Assembly: GCA_029255685.2 (NCBI GenBank)
Contig: CM055317.2
Location: forward strand, 18,356,001 to 18,420,000
Source of the DNA: Silene conica
Taxonomy: Eukaryota; Streptophyta; Magnoliopsida; Caryophyllales; Caryophyllaceae
Reading direction: 5' to 3'
DNA: 64,000 nucleotides
Both the position numbers and the translations under genes were made by a program. The number at the start of each line of letters is the position of its first letter. The stretch's first letter is position 1. The notes below the pieces were generated by a model. It had not been told where the DNA came from. It saw only the letters and a program-made list of their open reading frames with translations, and ran no database searches. Shown here piece by piece: positions 62,719-64,000 of the stretch.

Positions 62719-63911
62719 GTATTGTTTTATTATTATTGCTTAAGTGTATAATTGTTTACTTATAATTTTTACTAAGGATATTCTTAAGAGTTGGTAATTC
62801 GGGTTAGTGATATTATTAGTAGTATTAATCATGTTTTAGTAATTTAGTCTAATTATTGTTGTGTAGCTATTCGTAATTATATTGTTGTGATATTGATTTG
62901 GGTGTTAGTCATTTAATTGATCATATGCTATTTTTAGTAAGTACTATATTTAGTAAGCCCTATGTTTTTGGTAAGTCTATATATAATAAGTTATAATTAG
63001 TATTTTATAATTGTATGTTATGGGCATGTTGTATGTGGATGTTTTCACAATGTGTTATAGGTATACCAGTTAGGAACATGATCACGTGATTTTAGTAGCA
63101 TTGTTTGTATGAGCAGGAATTGATATGAATAATAATTTATAGGAACGGAATTCGAGGTGGAATACTTCTAGAGGGTGATTTCATTTGAAGACTTGCTATA
63201 CAGGTAGGTTACACTGGTGTTTATGAGCATTGTACGTGATGAATGCAAGTATGAGTTCTGAGCATGATATTTATTTATTTTAGAGTTGCATTCATAAGCA
63301 TGACACATGCATTGGTTACTGAGTAAGATATAGATCAGATATTGTTCTGATGTAAAGCCCAGGGTGGTTCTGCAGACCAGGCCTGGTGTCTTATCAGCTA
63401 CTGAGCTGGTGTTCGGTGACGAACGATTATAGTCTGCCGGGAGGTTCGGTATGGCTTGATGCAAGGGTATGAGAATGAGATTTTGATTGAGCTTGAGCAT
63501 GTCATAAGCATTTGCATATCATTATGCGTTGCATTATTTATTGTTGTGTTATCCTACTCAACCGCGAGGTTGACAGTGTATTCGTGTTCACCTACGATGA
63601 TCCGGAATGGGGAGTAGATCTTTCAGGTCAGACACATGTGGACTAGGACTGGGCATGGAGGAAAGACATGGACTAGACCTACCTAGCTATAGATCACTTA
63701 GCTTCTTCATAGTTGAACACTTATTTATTTCAGTTGTTTTGGAAGTATTTTGGACTATGCCTTGTAATAGTTTTCAGCTTAATCATTTATATTTAAAGTA
63801 CTGTGTTTCTTTCACTGTGAATATCTACTACCCTGGTTTATCCAGGATGGTAACGGTCCTATTTACTCTGGAAGTCCTAGTTCAGGCTCCTAGGTAAATG
63901 GGGGTGTTACA
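61321..63911 (+). repeat. 5' LTR of a gypsy element running off the window
   Basis: It runs from TGTAATACTCCG to GGGGGTGTTACA, 2,591 bp, and is followed by a primer-binding site, so it is a 5' LTR and not a solo LTR. It contains a TTA microsatellite at about 62692-62717 and shares long blocks with the solo LTR at 54231. The tcaaccgcgaggttga palindrome at about 63558 occurs in both. Tekay-like by its termini, tentatively. Not visibly broken within the window. Confidence 0.88.
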
Positions 63912-64000
63912 AAGTGGTATCAGAGCGAACGATCCTCAGGCCTAAACCAAATGAATAATAATGAACATAGGAAGAGTCTAAATAAAATGAACCCCAGGCT
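63912..64000 (+). mobile_element. Start of the gypsy element interior
   Basis: tggtatcagagc at 63914-63925 is the initiator-Met tRNA primer-binding site. The remaining bases are noncoding leader. The coding part lies beyond the window. Confidence 0.85.

Overview
The window is plant nuclear DNA. It holds a WRKY transcription factor gene with introns at the expected places and a leucine-rich-repeat receptor-like kinase gene. Around them lies AT-rich DNA packed with plant transposon families: Copia, Ty3/gypsy, L1-type LINEs, hAT, CACTA, Helitrons, Stowaway and Harbinger-type MITEs, and a tRNA-derived SINE. A eudicot is clear. A member of the Caryophyllales is my guess from the look of the repeats, and I could not test it. 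There are no bacterial genes, CRISPR arrays or operons.

Layout. 1-2.4 kb is AT-rich and gene-free. 2.4-5.0 kb is the 3' part of an old Copia element. 5.0-20.7 kb is a gene-free mosaic of small elements: fold-back and Stowaway MITEs, two Helitrons, a small nested LTR structure with a 5-bp target duplication, a SINE with a 16-bp duplication, a TA-microsatellite MITE and a GAGCTA-rich minisatellite. 20.7-23.3 kb is the WRKY group IId gene on the plus strand, with W-box motifs just upstream and a pyrimidine-rich leader. 24.3-25.0 kb is a LINE 3' fragment, 25.4-25.9 kb an LTR-like piece carrying a 5S-rRNA-like segment, and 28.4-29.1 kb a 194-bp two-part tandem repeat. 29.2-32.9 kb is a 5'-truncated, disabled LINE. 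34.9-39.3 kb (minus strand) is a three-exon LRR receptor kinase of the At5g67200 type, whose kinase domain has lost the usual catalytic residues.

From 40.2 kb to the right edge is one deep nest. A CACTA end (40175) was entered by Copia A (from about 40471). Copia A was entered by Copia B (42147-52751), whose 5' LTR carries an Athila-like solo LTR (43573-45200). Copia A was also entered by a hAT transposon (53230-59535), whose transposase gene was later hit by a gypsy solo LTR (54231-56705). A second gypsy element of similar type starts inside Copia A's 3' LTR (61321) and runs off the window. Four of these insertions keep clear target-site duplications or long-terminal-repeat evidence, so their order can be read directly.

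The two host genes are independent single-copy-looking genes. WRKY is a nuclear regulator with candidate W-boxes in its own promoter. The kinase is a plasma-membrane pseudokinase. Everything else is mobile DNA or its remains. All coordinates and motifs were read by eye, and family names rest on known domain and terminus signatures.
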